Numbered from the stretch's first letter, positions 53,217 through 62,445 are shown. The stretch is 64,000 nt of DNA from Corynebacterium timonense (GCF_900105305.1 NZ_LT629765.1:434001-498000); one strand, 5' to 3'. Notes: generated by a model from the sequence alone, not told the origin. Made by a program: numbers and translations.

Positions 53217-53741
53217 ATGCCCATCCCCGAGTTCATCGTCGAAACACGGAAGAAGATCGGAACGGACCTTATGTGGGTGCCCGCCGTCGCAGCGATTGTG
53301 CTTCGCGACGCCACCACGAAATCCGACTGGGCCGTCCCCGACGTCCTCCTGGTCAAGCGCGCCGACAATGGGACGTGGACCCCGGTCACGGGCATTGCGG
53401 ACCCAGGGGAGGAGCCCCACGACGCCGCGGTGCGCGAGGTGCTCGAGGAGACGGGCCTGGCGGCCCGCGCCGCGGCGCTGCTCGGCGTCGGGGTCGTGGG
53501 GCCCGTCACCCACGCCAACGGGGACCGCGCCACGTACATGTCGGTGCAGCTGCGCCTCGAGCCGGAGGACCCGAGCGCCGAGCCGCGCGCCGCGGACGAC
53601 GAAAACACGGACGCGCGCTGGTTCCCGGTCTCCCAGATGCCCGTCGAGGACCCGAAGTGGCGCTTGGCCATCGCCGACGCCGTCGCGCAGCGCCGCCACC
53701 CGGGCTCCTACCAGCCGCGCCTCGGGCTGAAGAAGCGCTAG
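53217..53741 (+). CDS. Nudix hydrolase
   Basis: This 174-residue protein has the full Nudix box in GIADPGEEPHDAAVREVLEETG-type sequence, split here as GIADPGEEPHDAAVREVL and EETGLAA, with the REVLEE metal site. It also has the nucleotide-contact strand WTPVTG and ends in a short tail. It hydrolyses a nucleoside diphosphate linked to another moiety; the substrate is unknown. ATG 53217 has AAAGG nine bases upstream. The stop TAG is directly followed by the ATG of the GH25 gene. Confidence 0.92.
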   Translation: MPIPEFIVETRKKIGTDLMWVPAVAAIVLRDATTKSDWAVPDVLLVKRADNGTWTPVTGIADPGEEPHDAAVREVLEETGLAARAAALLGVGVVGPVTHANGDRATYMSVQLRLEPEDPSAEPRAADDENTDARWFPVSQMPVEDPKWRLAIADAVAQRRHPGSYQPRLGLKKR

Positions 53742-54326
53742 ATGCGCTTCGGCATCGACGTCTCCGAGCACCAGGACGGGCTGTCCCTGGTACGCGCGGC
53801 GCGCGAAGGCATCGAGTTTGCCATCCTCCGCACGACGGACGGCACCTACCGCGACCGCTGTTTCTCCTCCCACCTTGCCGACGCCCGCGCCGCCGGCCTG
53901 GACATCAGCGTCTACCACTACCTGCGTAACCCCTCCGAGGGCACGAGCATCGCCGAACAGGTCGAGGCCAGCCTCGAGGTTATGGGCGGCGCTGCGCTGC
54001 CCATGTGGCTCGACTGCGAAACCCCCGCTGGGCTGTCGCGTGACCACATCGCCGAGGCCCACGCCCTCTTCACGCAGCGCGGTGTCCGCGTGGCGGGGAT
54101 CTATACCTACCCGCACTGGTGGCGCTGGCGCATGTTCGGCGCCGACACGCGCCCCTTCGGCCTACTGTGGCTCGCCGCGCACGGCGCGGACCCAGAGGGG
54201 CCGCCGCGCGATGTGTTCCCGGGCGGGTGGCCGCGGGGCGTCGGCAAGCAAAAGCCCGCCGTGTGGCAGTTTTCGTCGCGGGGGTGCGTGGCCGGCTTCT
54301 CGGTGGACGTCAACGCGTGGGCGTGA
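53742..54326 (+). CDS. GH25-type lysozyme/muramidase, no signal peptide
   Basis: This is a 194-residue glycoside hydrolase 25 fold. It has FGIDVSEHQDGLS (first catalytic Asp in D-V-S), VYHYLRNP, PMWLDCETP (acidic pair), GIYTYPHWWRW and AVWQFSSRGCVAGFSVDVNAW. These match GH25 N-acetylmuramidases that cut the glycan of peptidoglycan. The protein begins MRFGIDV with no signal peptide or membrane segment, so export is unexplained. It is immediately adjacent to the Nudix gene (TAG then ATG), suggesting coupled translation. It is more compact than phage endolysins. Confidence 0.82.
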   Translation: MRFGIDVSEHQDGLSLVRAAREGIEFAILRTTDGTYRDRCFSSHLADARAAGLDISVYHYLRNPSEGTSIAEQVEASLEVMGGAALPMWLDCETPAGLSRDHIAEAHALFTQRGVRVAGIYTYPHWWRWRMFGADTRPFGLLWLAAHGADPEGPPRDVFPGGWPRGVGKQKPAVWQFSSRGCVAGFSVDVNAWA

Positions 54327-54422
54327 CGGGCACTGCCGCCCAGAGCCCGACCGCGACGGCCAGGATATGGGGGCGCCTCCTGTCCCGGCCTGGGGACGTC
54401 AGCGTGTGCCCCGCCATGGCTC

Positions 54423-55445
54423 CTACGTGGTGGCCGGGGTGGGCAGCATCGCGCGAAGGTCGTCGAGGATGCGCATCGCGCCTGTGGGGCCGAGGCCGAG
54501 GTACCACACGCCGTCGTCGACCCGCATCGCCCGGCCCTCGGCAACCGCGGGCAGGGCCTTCCAGGCCTCGCTCTCGGTGACCGCGGTCTCGCCCGTCGCG
54601 TCCGGCGAGCCGTAGGAGGAGTAGAAGATCACGTCGCCGTCTGCCTGGTCGATGGTTTCGGGGGAGATCTCGACGGCCAGGTCGTCGACGTCCTGGACCG
54701 CGGGCCGGGCCAGCCCCACGTCGCGCAGGATCACGCCGATCAGGGACTTGTTGCCGTACAGGCGCAGCTTCTCGGGCATGAAGCGCACGAGCGAGACCGT
54801 CGTGTCCTCCGGCACGGAGGCGCGGACTTCCTCGGCCTTGGCGGCGTACGCGTTGAGCGTGGCCTCCGCCTCCTTCTCCATGCCGAGTGCCTCGCCGGCG
54901 AGGAGGAAGTTCTCCTTCCAGGGGAACCCGGGGCGGATGGAGAAGACCGTCGGGGCGATCTCGGCGAGCTGGGGGTAGAGCTTGTCGCCGCGCAGCTGGC
55001 TGCCCAGGATCAGGTCGGGCTTGAGGGCCGCGATGGCCTCGACGTTGACCTCGTTGACGGTGCCCACGGTGGGGACGTCCTTGACTTTGTCCGCCAGGTA
55101 GGACGGGACGGGGTCCTGCCCCTTGGAGGTGGTGATCCCCACCGGCGTGATCCCGAGCGCGAGGACGGAGTCGAGCTCGCCGCTCTCCAACACGACCACG
55201 CGCTGCGGCTTGGACGGGATCTCGGTGGTGCCGTTGGCGTGCGTGACGGTCCGGGGGAACTGGCCGGGTTCTGCGTCGCTGCCCAGCTTCGCCGTTTCGG
55301 CGTCGGCGGTGCTGAACTTGTTGCCGCCGACGGCAACCTCCGTGTTCACCGTGCCGCCGGAGGAGTCGTTGCTGGGGGTGGCGCAGGCGGTGAGCGTGAG
55401 CGCGGACGTGAGGGCAAGTGCTGAAAACGTTCTTGTGAATGACAT
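54423..55445 (-). CDS. Siderophore/iron ABC transporter solute-binding lipoprotein
   Basis: This is a 340-residue lipoprotein with signal sequence MSFTRTFSALALTSALTLTAC, where LTAC is the lipobox (Cys 21). The periplasmic-binding fold of the FhuD/FepB family follows, with VTHANGTTEIPSKPQRVVVLESGELDS in part, VGTVNEVNVEAIAALKPDLIL and the C-terminal AVAEGRAMRVDDGVWY. It would catch ferric siderophore outside the membrane. It is divergent from the permease genes, and the DtxR-type box between them lies seven bases from its start. Siderophore not identifiable. Confidence 0.92.
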   Translation of the reverse strand: MSFTRTFSALALTSALTLTACATPSNDSSGGTVNTEVAVGGNKFSTADAETAKLGSDAEPGQFPRTVTHANGTTEIPSKPQRVVVLESGELDSVLALGITPVGITTSKGQDPVPSYLADKVKDVPTVGTVNEVNVEAIAALKPDLILGSQLRGDKLYPQLAEIAPTVFSIRPGFPWKENFLLAGEALGMEKEAEATLNAYAAKAEEVRASVPEDTTVSLVRFMPEKLRLYGNKSLIGVILRDVGLARPAVQDVDDLAVEISPETIDQADGDVIFYSSYGSPDATGETAVTESEAWKALPAVAEGRAMRVDDGVWYLGLGPTGAMRILDDLRAMLPTPATT

Positions 55446-55451
55446 GAGACG

Positions 55452-55470
55452 GAAGGTTAGCCTAACCTTG
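55452..55470. promoter_or_regulatory. DtxR-type iron box
   Basis: GAAGGTTAGCCTAACCTTG lies between the divergent binding-protein and permease genes. The inner AAGGTTAGCCTAACCTT (55453-55469) is palindromic except for the centre, and agrees with the DtxR/IdeR consensus TTAGGTTAGSCTAACCTAA at most positions. It implies repression of both directions by iron-loaded DtxR. Confidence 0.8.
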
Positions 55471-55487
55471 AGGCGGTGCGCTAGTCT

Positions 55488-56498
55488 GTGGCGGTGCCAA
55501 AGTTACGCCGCCGCCCGCCACTGCCCGCGGTGCTCGTTGCCGCCCTGATCGCGCTGGGCTTTGCGACGGCCCTGTCGCTCGCATTGGGAGCCAGACCCAT
55601 CCCCCTCCCGGAGGTGTGGGCCGCGCTGACGGATCCCACGCCGGGCCCGGTGTCCGCGATCATCTGGGACCGGCGCATCCCCCGCACTCTGGTGGCGGTG
55701 ATCTGCGGGGCCTCGCTGGGGCTGGCCGGTGCCCTCGCGCAGGCTCTGACCCGAAACCCGCTGGCGGACACCGGCGTGCTGGGGATCAACTCGGGGGCAG
55801 CCTTCGCCATCGTGGTCGGCCTGGCCGCGGGCGCGCCGGATTCCTCCTTCGCCCTGTCCGCCCTGGCGGTCGTGGGGGCGGGTGCCGCGGGCGCGGGGAT
55901 CTACGCGCTGAGCCGCGGGGGAGCGGGAGGCGTGGATCCCCTGCGCCTCGTGCTCGCCGGCGTGGCGCTGAGTGCGATCGTGGGCGGCATCGGCGACGGG
56001 CTGGCGCTGGTGAACCCCCAAGCCTTCGACCGGCTGCACGCCTGGATGGTCGGCAGCGTGGACGTCGGCTCCTACAGGCCCGTCTACCTGGCGTTGTCCG
56101 GGCTGGCGCTCGGCGGCGTTGCCGCGGCGGCCTCCATTCGGGGGTTGGGCGCGCTCCAGCTGGGCGAGGAAACTGCCGCCGCCCTGGGGGCGCACCTGGC
56201 CCGGACCCGGGCGACGGCCCTGGCGGCGATCATCGTGTTGGCCGCCACCGCCACCGCGGCCGCGGGCGTCATCGTGTTCCTGGGACTGCTGGTGCCGCAC
56301 GTCGCCCGGTGGCTGGTCGGCGCGTCCTTCGGCCGGATCCTGGCGCTGTCCGGCCTGTTCGGGCCGATCGTCCTGCTCAGCGCGGACGTGGTCGGCAGGG
56401 TGCTCACCCCGGGTGAGTTCCCGGCCGGGGTGGTCGTTTCCTTCATTGGCGCTCCGTTCCTCATCGCCTATGCGCAGCTGCGCCGGAAGGGGATCTGA
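55488..56498 (+). CDS. FecCD-family siderophore ABC permease (first)
   Basis: This 336-residue membrane protein of the BtuC/FhuB/FecC family has ten hydrophobic segments. ALGARPIPLPEVWAALTDP and RIPRTLVAVICGASLGLAGALAQALTRNPLADTGVLGINSGAAFAIV (in parts) are hallmark sequence, together with ATAAAGVIVFLGLLVPHVARWLVG (in parts). The GTG at 55488 is the first likely start; the next GTG at 55494 is an alternative. Its TGA overlaps the next permease ATG by one base. Forms a membrane heterodimer with the next gene. Confidence 0.92.
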   Translation: MAVPKLRRRPPLPAVLVAALIALGFATALSLALGARPIPLPEVWAALTDPTPGPVSAIIWDRRIPRTLVAVICGASLGLAGALAQALTRNPLADTGVLGINSGAAFAIVVGLAAGAPDSSFALSALAVVGAGAAGAGIYALSRGGAGGVDPLRLVLAGVALSAIVGGIGDGLALVNPQAFDRLHAWMVGSVDVGSYRPVYLALSGLALGGVAAAASIRGLGALQLGEETAAALGAHLARTRATALAAIIVLAATATAAAGVIVFLGLLVPHVARWLVGASFGRILALSGLFGPIVLLSADVVGRVLTPGEFPAGVVVSFIGAPFLIAYAQLRRKGI

Positions 56499-57478
56499 TG
56501 CGGGAGAAAGCCGTGCCGGCCGTGCTGGCCGTCATTCTGCTGGTTGTGGCCGTGGCGGCGGTGACCATGCCGGGGGCGGGGATGACCGCGTCCCAGGCGT
56601 GGGGCGCGCTGCTGGGCACGGAGACGGGCCTGGCGCGCACCGTCGTCACGCAGTGGCGCGCCCCGCGTGTCGCCGCTGCGGTGACGGTCGGTGCGGCGCT
56701 GGCGCTGAGCGGCTCGCTCTTCCAGGCGCTGACGCGCAATCCGCTCGGCTCCCCGGACATCATCGGCTTCTCCTCGGGCGCCTACACGGGGGTGATCTGC
56801 GCGATCGTGCTGGGCTACGCGGGTTTCGGCGGGCAGATCCTCGGCGCCCTCGCGGGCGGCCTGGCAACCGCGGTGATCGTCGCGGCGCTGTCGCTGCGCA
56901 CGCGCGTCGAGGGCCTGCGCATCGTCCTCGTCGGCCTCGGCATCTCGGCGATGCTCTCCGCGCTCAACCGATGGCTCATCACGCGCGGCGACCTGCAGAC
57001 GATGTTGTCGGCGGCGAGCTGGGGTGCGGGCAGCCTCAACGGCATCCGCTGGCCGGTGGCCCTGCCGGCCGGCGCGTTCCTGCTTGTGGCCGTGGCGGCG
57101 GCGCTGCTGCTGCGCCGCGGCCTGGACGCCCTCGCCCTCGGCGACGACACTGCCCACGGCCTAGGGCTGGGAGTCAACCGATTCAAGGCGCTCCTCCTGC
57201 TTGCCGGCGTCGTGCTCATCGCGGCGTCGACCGCCGTCGCGGGGCCGATCGCCTTCATCGCCCTCGCCGCCCCGCATATCGCCCAGGGGCTCACCCGCGC
57301 CCAACGCGTCCCGATGGTGTCGACGGCCCTGGTGGGGGCGTGCCTTCTCACCGCCTCCGACATCGTCGCCCAGCGCGCCTTCCACCCCACGGCCCTGCCC
57401 GTCGGCCTGGTCACGGTCGTGGTCGGGGGCGTTTACCTGCTGCTGTACATCGCGAGATCTGCAAGGAGATTCTCATGA
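56498..57478 (+). CDS. FecCD-family siderophore ABC permease (second)
   Basis: This 326-residue companion permease has about nine helices. Hallmarks are WRAPRVAAAVTVGAALALSGSLFQALTRNPLGSPDIIGFSSGAYTG (in parts) and VAGPIAFIALAAPHIAQGLTR near the C terminus, which contacts the ATPase. It starts one base before the first permease ends and overlaps the ATPase gene by four bases. So all three are translated as one unit, and the operon matches the iron-siderophore import type. Confidence 0.92.
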   Translation: MREKAVPAVLAVILLVVAVAAVTMPGAGMTASQAWGALLGTETGLARTVVTQWRAPRVAAAVTVGAALALSGSLFQALTRNPLGSPDIIGFSSGAYTGVICAIVLGYAGFGGQILGALAGGLATAVIVAALSLRTRVEGLRIVLVGLGISAMLSALNRWLITRGDLQTMLSAASWGAGSLNGIRWPVALPAGAFLLVAVAAALLLRRGLDALALGDDTAHGLGLGVNRFKALLLLAGVVLIAASTAVAGPIAFIALAAPHIAQGLTRAQRVPMVSTALVGACLLTASDIVAQRAFHPTALPVGLVTVVVGGVYLLLYIARSARRFS

Positions 57479-58278
57479 CCGCTTTGCGCGCCGACAACCT
57501 CACCCTGGCCTGGGACTCCACCGTCATCTCCCGGGGGCTCGACGTGGACATCCCCGCCGCACAGTTCACCGCGATCATCGGGCCGAACGGCTGCGGCAAG
57601 TCCACGCTGCTCAAGGCCTTCGCCCGGATCCTCACCCCCTCCGCCGGGGCGGTGTTCCTCGGCGGGGACGACCTGCGGGACTTCACGGGCAAGCACGCCG
57701 CCACCCGGCTGGCTTTTCTGCCCCAGAGCACCGTCACGCCGCCCGACATCACCGTCGCCGAGTTGGTCAAGCGGGGCCGCTACCCGCACCAGAGCCTGCT
57801 CAGGCCCTGGTCCAGCGAGGACCGAAGGGCGGTGGAGGACGCCATGAACGCAGCGTCAGTCGCAGAGCTTGCCGACGCCCGAGTATCCGAACTCTCCGGC
57901 GGCCAGCGCCAGCGCGCGTGGCTGGCCATGGTGCTGGCGCAGAACACCCCGGCGCTGCTCCTCGATGAGCCGACCACCTACCTTGACATCGCCCACCAGT
58001 ACGCCCTGCTGGAGCTGGCCAAAGCGCTGGTCACCCAGCTGGGCCGCACGGTGGTGGCCGTGCTCCACGACCTCCAGCAGGCCGTGCGCTACGCCGACCA
58101 CCTCATCGTGATGAAAGGTGGCGCGGTCGTGGCGGCGGGCGCGCCGGGGGAGATCGTCACCGCCGAGCTGATCCGCGACGTGTTCGGGATCCCCGTGGCC
58201 GTGCACAACCTCGGCGGGGAGGTCGTCATCGTGCCGGCGGGGCTGCCCGCGCCGGACGTCAGCGGGCTGAAGGGCTAA
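57475..58278 (+). CDS. Siderophore ABC transporter ATP-binding protein
   Basis: This 267-residue ABC ATPase has Walker A GPNGCGKST (about residues 37-45), Q-loop FLPQST, signature LSGGQRQRAWLAM, Walker B LLLDEPTTYLD and switch HDLQQAV. It powers import of the ferric siderophore captured by the lipoprotein. ATG 57475 overlaps the stop of the second permease by four bases. The gene converges with glnA1 over a hairpin at 58299-58333. Confidence 0.95.
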   Translation: MTALRADNLTLAWDSTVISRGLDVDIPAAQFTAIIGPNGCGKSTLLKAFARILTPSAGAVFLGGDDLRDFTGKHAATRLAFLPQSTVTPPDITVAELVKRGRYPHQSLLRPWSSEDRRAVEDAMNAASVAELADARVSELSGGQRQRAWLAMVLAQNTPALLLDEPTTYLDIAHQYALLELAKALVTQLGRTVVAVLHDLQQAVRYADHLIVMKGGAVVAAGAPGEIVTAELIRDVFGIPVAVHNLGGEVVIVPAGLPAPDVSGLKG

Positions 58279-58298
58279 CCGGGGGAGGAAACGCGAAA

Positions 58299-58333
58299 GC
58301 CCCCGCGGGCGCTGGGGAAAACGCGGCGGGGGC
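58299..58333. terminator. Bidirectional hairpin between the ABC ATPase and glnA1
   Basis: GCCCCCGC (58299-58306) and GCGGGGGC (58326-58333) pair perfectly around a 19-base loop. It is 20 bases past the ATPase stop and 24 bases past the glnA1 stop. No clear T-run on the plus strand. Confidence 0.65.
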
Positions 58334-58356
58334 GGGCGTCGTGAAGCTCGAAGCTC

Positions 58357-59793
58357 CTAGCAGTCGAAGTACATTTCGAACTCAAGCGGCGTCGGGCGCA
58401 GGCGCGCCGGGGTGATCTCGTTGTCGCGCTTGAGGCGGATGTAGGTCTCGATGAGGTCGTCGGTGAACACGTCCCCCTCGGTGAGGAACTCGTGGTCGGC
58501 CTCCAGCGCCGCCAACGCGGCCTCGAGGGATGTCGGGGCCTGCGGGATGTCCTTGGCCTCCTCCGGCGGCAGCTCGTAGAGGTCCTTGTCCACTGGGGCG
58601 TGCGGCTCGATGCGGTTCTTGATGCCGTCGATGCCCGCCATCATCATGGCCGCGAAGCCGAAGTACGGGTTACCCGAGGGGTCCGGCGCGCGGAACTCGA
58701 TGCGCTTGGCCTTCGGGTTCGTGCCGGTGATCGGGATGCGGATCGCGGCGGAGCGGTTGCGCTGGGAGTACACGAGGTTGATCGGGGCCTCGAAGCCCGG
58801 CACGAGGCGGTGGTAGGAGTTCAGGGTCGGGTTGGTGAACGCAAGCACGGCGCCCGCGTGCTCGAGAATGCCGCCGATGTAGTAGCGGGCGATGTCGGAC
58901 AGCCCGCCGTAGCCGGACTCGTCGTAGAACAGCGGCTCGCCGTCCTTCCACAGGGACTGGTGGGCGTGCATGCCCGAGCCGTTGTCGCCGGCCAGCGGCT
59001 TGGGCATGAAGGTTGCGGTCTTGCCGAACTGGGTGGCGGTGTTCTTCACGATGTACTTGAAGTCCTGCAGGTCGTCCGCCGCGTGCAGCAGGGTGTTAAA
59101 GCGGTAGTTGATCTCCTGCTGGCCGCCGTTGCCCACCTCGCGGTGGAAACGCTCGACCTCAAAGCCAGCCTTGGCCAAGTTCAGCGCCATGGCGTCGCGC
59201 ACGTCGACGGTCTTGTCGTACGGCGGGACGGGGAAGTAGCCGCCCTTGGTGCGGTTCTTGTAGCCGAGGTTGGGGGAGCCGTCGAGCTCGGTCTCTCGGC
59301 CGCGGCCCCACCAGCCTTCCTCCGCCTCGAGGTCGTAGAAGGCCTTGTGGTCGTCGACCTGGTAGCGGATCGAATCGAAGAGGTAAAACTCCGCCTCGGC
59401 GCCGAAAGAGCAGGTGTCGGCGATGCCTGTGGAGGCGAGGTACTCCTCGGCCTTGCGGGCGGTGTTGCGGGGGTCGCGCGAGAAGGGCTCACGGGTGAAG
59501 GGGTCGTTGACGAAGAACTTGATGTTCAGCGTCTTTGCCTCGCGGAACAGGTCCAGCTTCGCGGTGGCGAGGTCCGGCAAAAGCGTCATGTCGGATTCCT
59601 CGATGGTGGTGAAGCCGCGGATCGAGGAGCCGTCGAAAGCAAGACCTTCCTCCACGGCGTCCGCGTCAAACATCGAGGCCGGGATGGAGAAGTGGTGCTC
59701 GACGCCTGGGACGTCGGTGAAGCGAACGTCGACGAACTCTACGTCCTCGTCCTGGATAAATTTCTGAACCTGGTCAATATTGTCAAAGGCCAC
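58357..59793 (-). CDS. glnA: Glutamine synthetase, GlnA1 (adenylylatable type I-beta)
   Basis: This 478-residue glutamine synthetase matches the length of mycobacterial GlnA1. It contains [18 protein letters not shown], the latch [12 protein letters not shown], catalytic [16 protein letters not shown] and the ammonia/ATP sites [20 protein letters not shown]. The loop [16 protein letters not shown] contains the Tyr adenylylated by GlnE. It incorporates ammonia into glutamate. GTG 59793 with GGGAG nine bases upstream gives the usual [12 protein letters not shown] opening. A longer open frame to 59943 would run through the promoter. Divergent from the RDD gene. Confidence 0.96.
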   Translation of the reverse strand: MAFDNIDQVQKFIQDEDVEFVDVRFTDVPGVEHHFSIPASMFDADAVEEGLAFDGSSIRGFTTIEESDMTLLPDLATAKLDLFREAKTLNIKFFVNDPFTREPFSRDPRNTARKAEEYLASTGIADTCSFGAEAEFYLFDSIRYQVDDHKAFYDLEAEEGWWGRGRETELDGSPNLGYKNRTKGGYFPVPPYDKTVDVRDAMALNLAKAGFEVERFHREVGNGGQQEINYRFNTLLHAADDLQDFKYIVKNTATQFGKTATFMPKPLAGDNGSGMHAHQSLWKDGEPLFYDESGYGGLSDIARYYIGGILEHAGAVLAFTNPTLNSYHRLVPGFEAPINLVYSQRNRSAAIRIPITGTNPKAKRIEFRAPDPSGNPYFGFAAMMMAGIDGIKNRIEPHAPVDKDLYELPPEEAKDIPQAPTSLEAALAALEADHEFLTEGDVFTDDLIETYIRLKRDNEITPARLRPTPLEFEMYFDC

Positions 59794-59941
59794 AGTGCTA
59801 CTCCCTTGTGTCTGTTGAGCGCTAATGAATGTGACCATTCTACAGACGCTGAAGTGACAACGTCGGGAAAAATGACGCGGGAGGATTCTGGGAGTACGAC
59901 GCGAACTTCGTGTCTCCGGCGGCAGTGAGTAGGGTAAAGCC

Positions 59942-60427
59942 ATGGCGAACAGCGAGCGGAAGCAGCCCGACGTGACCCCCGAGATGACCGAGATGACCGA
60001 GTTGAGCGAGGAGGACTTCTACGGCCGGTACCCGGGAGAAAAGCTCGGCCTGCCCGAGGACGGCCCAGGCGCGCAGGCGTCCGTAGCGCGGCGGATGGGC
60101 GCGGTGGCCATCGATTGGGTCATCTGCTGGATCGCCGCCGGCATCATCACGGCCAACACGAGCGCACTCGGGGATATCGCGACGGTGACGCTGCTCCTCT
60201 GGGTCGCCCTAGGCATTCTCTCCGGCTGGCTCCTCGCGCGCACGCCGGGCATGGCGGTGCTGGGCATGGGTGTCGCGCGTCTCGACGACCCCACCAAGCG
60301 TGTCGGCTTCCTCCGCGCGGTCCTGCGCACGGTTTTCACGATGTTCGTGCTCCCCGCCGCGCTTGTTGACGCCAACGGCCGCGGCATGCACGACCGTGCC
60401 ACCGGCACGACCGTCATCCGCGCCTAA
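59942..60427 (+). CDS. RDD-family membrane protein
   Basis: This 161-residue protein has an acidic 45-residue N-terminal tail. The RDD domain follows: [20 protein letters not shown] (with R and D of the RDD name), a second helix ([17 protein letters not shown]), [25 protein letters not shown] and a final helix. Three membrane segments are predicted. It is adjacent to glnA1 in mycobacteria too. Function unknown; some RDD proteins act as Na+/H+ antiporters. ATG 59942 is preceded by a short leader with GTAGGG. Confidence 0.88.
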   Translation: MANSERKQPDVTPEMTEMTELSEEDFYGRYPGEKLGLPEDGPGAQASVARRMGAVAIDWVICWIAAGIITANTSALGDIATVTLLLWVALGILSGWLLARTPGMAVLGMGVARLDDPTKRVGFLRAVLRTVFTMFVLPAALVDANGRGMHDRATGTTVIRA

Positions 60428-60443
60428 GCGCCTGAGAGGCGGC

Positions 60444-61229
60444 CTATTTTCCCTTGCGCTCCTGCATGCGGCGCATGCGCCGGTTCATGCCCGCCATGGA
60501 CTGCGCACCTTGCGGCAGCGGGCCGCCGGGCAGCCCGGCCGGGCGCCCGCCCGTGTGGTTTTCCATGGCTTCGAGCTTGGCGGACATGGAGTAGACCTCG
60601 TCCTTGCGGTAGTTCTTGGGCAGCTTGAGCAGCGTCTTCTGCAGGTCGCGCACCTGGGTCTCGCCCTCGCCGTCGCCGATGTAGAGCTCGTAGACGGGAA
60701 CGCCGACGAGCAGGCGGTCGACGCGCTTGGACTCGCGCTCCATGAGCTTGCGCAGCCGATTCCGGTTGCCTTCACCGACGAGAACGACACCCGGGTTGCC
60801 CACGACGCGGTGCACGACGTCCATCTGCGGGGTTGCGGCGATGGACACCTTGGTCACCCACGCGATGCCGACCGTGCTGCGCAGGTTTTCCAGTGTCCAC
60901 GCCGCGGCGCCGGGCTGGTTGCCCACCTCGTCGTACATGGACTTCTCCAAGCGGCGGCTGAACACCCACATTGCCACCACGGCGCCCACGAGCAGGCCGA
61001 GGACGAGCATGAACCATTGGCCGCCCCAGAGCAGGCCGATAAGGAAGAACACGAGGCCCATGCCCACGACGCTGAGCAGCATGAGGGGGATGAGCTTCTT
61101 ATCGCGCTTGCGCTGCAGGGTAAACGCCTGCCAGATTTGGCTGCGGGTGTTCTTCCGCTGCGCGCGCTTTGCGGCCCGAGCTTCCTTCTTCGCTGCGCGG
61201 GTACTCCCGCTGTCCTTCGCTTTTGCCAT
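60444..61229 (-). CDS. DUF4191 membrane protein
   Basis: This 261-residue protein of the DUF4191 family has a very basic N terminus (KKEARAAKRAQRKNTRSQIWQAF). Two adjacent membrane helices follow (about 45-62 LIPLMLLSVVGMGLVFFLIG and 70-88), then a cytoplasmic domain with GVVLVGEGNRNRLRKLMERESKRVDR in part. In mycobacteria and corynebacteria the gene lies near glnA1 and lipA. Function unknown. ATG 61229 is used; upstream codons to 61238 are open. Here the neighbour on the other side is not lipA but an esterase. Confidence 0.88.
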   Translation of the reverse strand: MAKAKDSGSTRAAKKEARAAKRAQRKNTRSQIWQAFTLQRKRDKKLIPLMLLSVVGMGLVFFLIGLLWGGQWFMLVLGLLVGAVVAMWVFSRRLEKSMYDEVGNQPGAAAWTLENLRSTVGIAWVTKVSIAATPQMDVVHRVVGNPGVVLVGEGNRNRLRKLMERESKRVDRLLVGVPVYELYIGDGEGETQVRDLQKTLLKLPKNYRKDEVYSMSAKLEAMENHTGGRPAGLPGGPLPQGAQSMAGMNRRMRRMQERKGK

Positions 61230-61239
61230 GGCCACCACT

Positions 61240-62439
61240 CTAAGTGAGGGCGGAAGAAGGAACCAAGTGGGTCTGCCTGTTCGCCGAAAGGATGCGCCGC
61301 AGTTGGATGAGCAGGTCCCCGCGCCACCACGCGTAGTCGTGGCCGCCGTCCACCACAGTGAGCGAGCTCGTCGCGCCGCGGGCGCGCAGCTCGAGGTCGA
61401 GCCCGGCGACGTGGGCGACGCTCGCGGCCTCGCGCGCGCCGACGCTCAGCGCGATCGAGGTGCCAGGGTGGGGCCTGTGGACGTCGATAAGCGAGGGCAG
61501 GTAGTCGCGCGTGGTGGAGCCGAGCAGGGCGGGCGATGGTTCGACGCCGGGGGCCCACCACATCGATGGTGACTGCGCAATCACGCCCGCGAGGCGCCCG
61601 GGGTGGCGCAACGCTGCGGCCACGGCGGTCACGCCGCCGAGGCTCTGACCAGCGAGGATCGTCGGCCCGCCAAGACCAAGGGCGCGCACCGTGCCGAGCA
61701 GCGAGGAGATGAAACCAGGGTTGTCGCCCAGCGTGGTCAGGCGGTCGCGCTTGTCCAGATTTTCCACCCCGATCACCGCGAGCCCCGCGAGCACGTCGGC
61801 GGTGCCCACGCTCTCGAGCGCGCCGGGCAGGAAGATGTCACCAAACCACCGTTCGGCGTCCGTCAGCAGCAGCACGGCCCGCGCTCGGCCCGGCGGCCGG
61901 TAGACGTGGACCGGTTTGTGTCCCAGCCACTCGTGGCTCAGCGAGCCGCGCACGGCTTTACGACGCCACGCCGCTCCCTCCCACTCCGGCTGAGGCGGGG
62001 CCAGGGGGCCCGCGAGGACGGACGTGTAGGGGGTGTCGGACGGGTTGAGCGGATCCGCCGCGGTCGGCGGGACGCCGAAGTTCGGCGGCGGGGTGGTGGT
62101 CGGGGCGGGGCCCATGAACGTCGAAAAGCCGTAGCTGGCGCGCAACGTCGGCGCGAGGGTGAGCTCGGCGACGTAGAGGTCCGTGCCCGGGACGCGCCGC
62201 ATAACGCCACGTGGGGCGTTGTGGTTGTCGGTCACCCGGTTGATCCGCAGGTGGACGCCCATGTGCGCGGGCGCGCCGGGGACGTGGTAGCAAAACGTCA
62301 CGGCGTTCGTCTCCCGGTCCCACGCGGGCATCGCGCCGGGGGCGAGGGAGTCGAGGAACGCGTTCACGCGCTCGGGCGACGCGTCGGTGAGGTGCGCTTC
62401 GATGGAGCGCGCGGTGAGGGTGGGAATGAGGCAGGTCAC
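61240..62439 (-). CDS. Enterochelin-esterase-like protein
   Basis: This 399-residue protein has an N-terminal early-set/Ig-like Fes domain (MGVHLRINRVTDNHN) and a C-terminal D-type esterase fold. That fold has the nucleophile in LAGQSLGGVTAV, the tail of the lid in QSPSMWWAPG and the catalytic His in GGHDYAWWRGDL. Family members hydrolyse ferric siderophores in the cytoplasm to release iron. GTG 62439 is chosen: a -10 box TATACT ends six bases upstream, fitting a leaderless transcript. A 33-bp iron-box-like palindrome lies 13 bases further up. No ABC system is adjacent, but the siderophore ABC genes are 3 kb away. Confidence 0.88.
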   Translation of the reverse strand: MTCLIPTLTARSIEAHLTDASPERVNAFLDSLAPGAMPAWDRETNAVTFCYHVPGAPAHMGVHLRINRVTDNHNAPRGVMRRVPGTDLYVAELTLAPTLRASYGFSTFMGPAPTTTPPPNFGVPPTAADPLNPSDTPYTSVLAGPLAPPQPEWEGAAWRRKAVRGSLSHEWLGHKPVHVYRPPGRARAVLLLTDAERWFGDIFLPGALESVGTADVLAGLAVIGVENLDKRDRLTTLGDNPGFISSLLGTVRALGLGGPTILAGQSLGGVTAVAAALRHPGRLAGVIAQSPSMWWAPGVEPSPALLGSTTRDYLPSLIDVHRPHPGTSIALSVGAREAASVAHVAGLDLELRARGATSSLTVVDGGHDYAWWRGDLLIQLRRILSANRQTHLVPSSALT

Positions 62440-62445
62440 ACCCAC

